A stretch of 13,654 bases of DNA, taken from contig CALIWR010000025.1 of the NCBI GenBank assembly GCA_938046585.1, positions 1-13,654 of the forward strand, given 5' to 3'. A program made the position numbers and the translations under genes. The stretch is from an uncultured Propionibacteriaceae bacterium. Lineage in GTDB: Bacteria; Actinomycetota; Actinomycetes; Propionibacteriales; Propionibacteriaceae. Below the pieces are notes generated by a model. It made no database searches. It was not told the origin of the DNA and was given only the letters and a program-made list of their open reading frames with translations. Shown in pieces: positions 12,776-13,654 of the stretch (positions within the stretch are counted from its first letter, which is position 1; each line of letters starts with the position of its first letter).

Positions 12776-13369
12776 ATGAACAGAACCTGGCTTATCACTA
12801 TCACCGCTCTGGCGGTGTTGGTGGCGGGGTGTTCGAGTGGTCCGGAGCCGACCCCGCAGCTGATGTGCACCCCGGGTCCGGTGGAGCTGGGACAGACCGC
12901 TCCGCCGCCGCATGAGTGTGACCGGGAGGCCTGGGAGAAGGATCAGGAGCGGCTGAAGCTGGAGAAGCAGGCTGTGGTGATTCATTCGAGTTTCGATCGG
13001 GATTATCAGCGGTTGGTGTGGGCTGGTGGTTCAGAGACTTTGACCCCGGAGCTGGAGGGCTATCTCGCTGAACCGATGAGGGGAAGTATTCAGCGTCTTC
13101 TTGCGAAGCAGAAGCAGGATGGGCGGTTTGTGGAGGGTCCGAGGCCGAAGCTGACGGAGAAGGTAATCCCGAATCCCCATATCGATGGGTCAGAGGTAGC
13201 TCTGCTGACTTGTACGGATTCCCGGGGAGCTGCGATGTTCTGGCCGAATGGGGAGCATGCCGGTAATGGCCGGGTTAATGTAGCAACTCGGCTGTTGAAG
13301 CATTATCCAGATGGTTCGCTTCGACTGTTTCACACAAATGGAGAAGAGGAGGATTCATGTCCGTTCTGA
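12776..13369 (+). CDS. Small lipoprotein, copy 2 of the tandem pair
   Basis: 197 residues. Signal MNRTWLITITALAVLVAGC with lipobox LVAG-C19, different from the signal of copy 1. From the cysteine on it follows copy 1 closely: SSGPEPTPQLMC, PHECDREAWEKDQERLKLEKQ, FDRDYQRLVWAGG, TEKVIPNPHIDGSEVAL, and the C-terminal RLLKHYPDGSLRLFHTNG with four conserved cysteines. Divergent patches at GRFVEGPRPK and RGAAMFWPNGEHAGNGRVN mark probable surface loops. SD GAAAGGAG lies seven bases before ATG 12776; an earlier ATG at 12771 opens only a two-codon frame. Its last 13 nt overlap the next gene, implying translational coupling. Function unknown; a partner, chaperone or protective role for the exported protein encoded next is only a guess. 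Confidence 0.85.
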   Translation: MNRTWLITITALAVLVAGCSSGPEPTPQLMCTPGPVELGQTAPPPHECDREAWEKDQERLKLEKQAVVIHSSFDRDYQRLVWAGGSETLTPELEGYLAEPMRGSIQRLLAKQKQDGRFVEGPRPKLTEKVIPNPHIDGSEVALLTCTDSRGAAMFWPNGEHAGNGRVNVATRLLKHYPDGSLRLFHTNGEEEDSCPF

Positions 13370-13654
13370 AGAAGTGTCTGCTGTTGGTGGTAGCAGCGGG
13401 TATGGTGTTCGTGATCCTGGTCCCTGGATCGCCGCCTGGTCAGGCTACTCCAGGAGCGGCACCGGTCCCAGCCGCCAATCCCAGCGACAAAAACAACAAG
13501 GATAATGATTCTTTCGGCCAGGCTAAGGATAAGGATGGGTCGGTGACGGTGAAGGGTCGTCGTCAGTCGACGACGAAGCCGGCTGCTCCGACAAAGCCGG
13601 AAAGCTCGTCTTCTGAACCACAAGAGCCATCACCTGAACAGAAGAAGATCAACG
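13357..13654 (+). CDS. Exported protein with Ser/Pro/Lys-rich region, copy 2 (runs off the window)
   Basis: 99 complete codons visible from ATG 13357, with no stop before the window ends. SD GAGGAGG lies inside the lipoprotein gene. It begins with a signal peptide or membrane anchor (MSVLKKCLLLVVAAGMVFVI, then LVPGSPPGQATPG), followed by a low-complexity tract: NPSDKNNKDNDSFGQAKDKD, SVTVKGRRQSTTK, then PAAPTKPESSSSEPQEPSPE. Such tracts usually act as a flexible wall-spanning linker before a folded domain, which would lie downstream and cannot be seen. No cysteine lipobox follows the signal. The paralogous copy 1 is frameshifted and cut short, so this is the intact one. Confidence 0.75.
   Translation, partial: MSVLKKCLLLVVAAGMVFVILVPGSPPGQATPGAAPVPAANPSDKNNKDNDSFGQAKDKDGSVTVKGRRQSTTKPAAPTKPESSSSEPQEPSPEQKKIN

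Larger units (their letters stand above)
12078..13450 (+). repeat. Tandem duplication of the lipoprotein/exported-protein module (period about 750 bp)
   Basis: Copy 1 spans about 12078-12700 and copy 2 about 12824-13450. DNA identity is high from GCGGGGTGTTCGAGTGG at the lipobox codons to the signal peptide of the second gene. It drops in two internal patches (about 12373-12395 and 12478-12530 of copy 1) corresponding to GVIVSG/GRFVEG and SMAHAPEGNY/AAMFWPNGEHAGN. The signal peptides and upstream leaders of the two lipoproteins are unrelated, so the duplicated segment begins almost exactly at the lipidated cysteine. This looks like gene conversion of the mature region or strong selection on it. 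Confidence 0.8.

Noticed and set aside
12078..13450. Insertion sequence or composite transposon
   Set aside because: The duplicated block has no transposase, terminal inverted repeats or target-site duplication that I can see.

Overview
The window is high-GC DNA from what looks like an actinobacterium. GC-rich third positions, a full-length three-domain Pta paired with AckA, a FemAB-type peptidoglycan bridge enzyme, GTG starts and a probable leaderless promoter all fit a Propionibacteriaceae-like genome. The taxonomic guess is inference; nothing here is a species marker. The window alternates metabolic and cell-wall genes with accessory modules.

Layout. (1) 1-1620 is the 3' end of a polymorphic-toxin locus: an Ntox15-type nuclease toxin (HxxD motif) whose reading frame is broken near its 5' side, its GAD-like/DUF1851 immunity partner, and a broken second toxin-tail/immunity-head fragment. 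(2) 1764-5068, minus strand, is the acetate operon pta-ackA. (3) 5231-8787, plus strand, is a two-gene AAA-ATPase/subtilisin-like peptidase pair of the IetAS anti-phage type. The peptidase gene carries an in-frame amber codon at 6550-6552. (4) 8788-9502 is mostly non-coding, with hairpins, a possible 54-residue ORF and an array of four hairpins sharing one loop sequence. (5) 9503-11739 holds a FemAB-like aminoacyltransferase overlapping an alanine-racemase-like PLP enzyme, probably both for peptidoglycan cross-bridges. (6) 12033 to the end is a tandemly duplicated two-gene module: a small four-cysteine lipoprotein followed by an overlapping exported, Pro/Ser/Lys-rich protein. The exported gene is truncated by frameshift in copy 1 and intact, running off the window, in copy 2.

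Two cross-cutting signals stand out. A roughly 140-nt structured repeat lies immediately 3' of both ackA and the racemase-like gene, in the same orientation relative to each gene, and paired substitutions preserve its helices. A set of variable-stem hairpins with the constant loop ACCCCAAG or ACCCAAG lies just before the FemAB gene. The toxin/immunity debris, the IetAS pair and the duplicated lipoprotein module make this an accessory stretch around conserved housekeeping genes. I found no tRNA, rRNA, CRISPR array or transposase.
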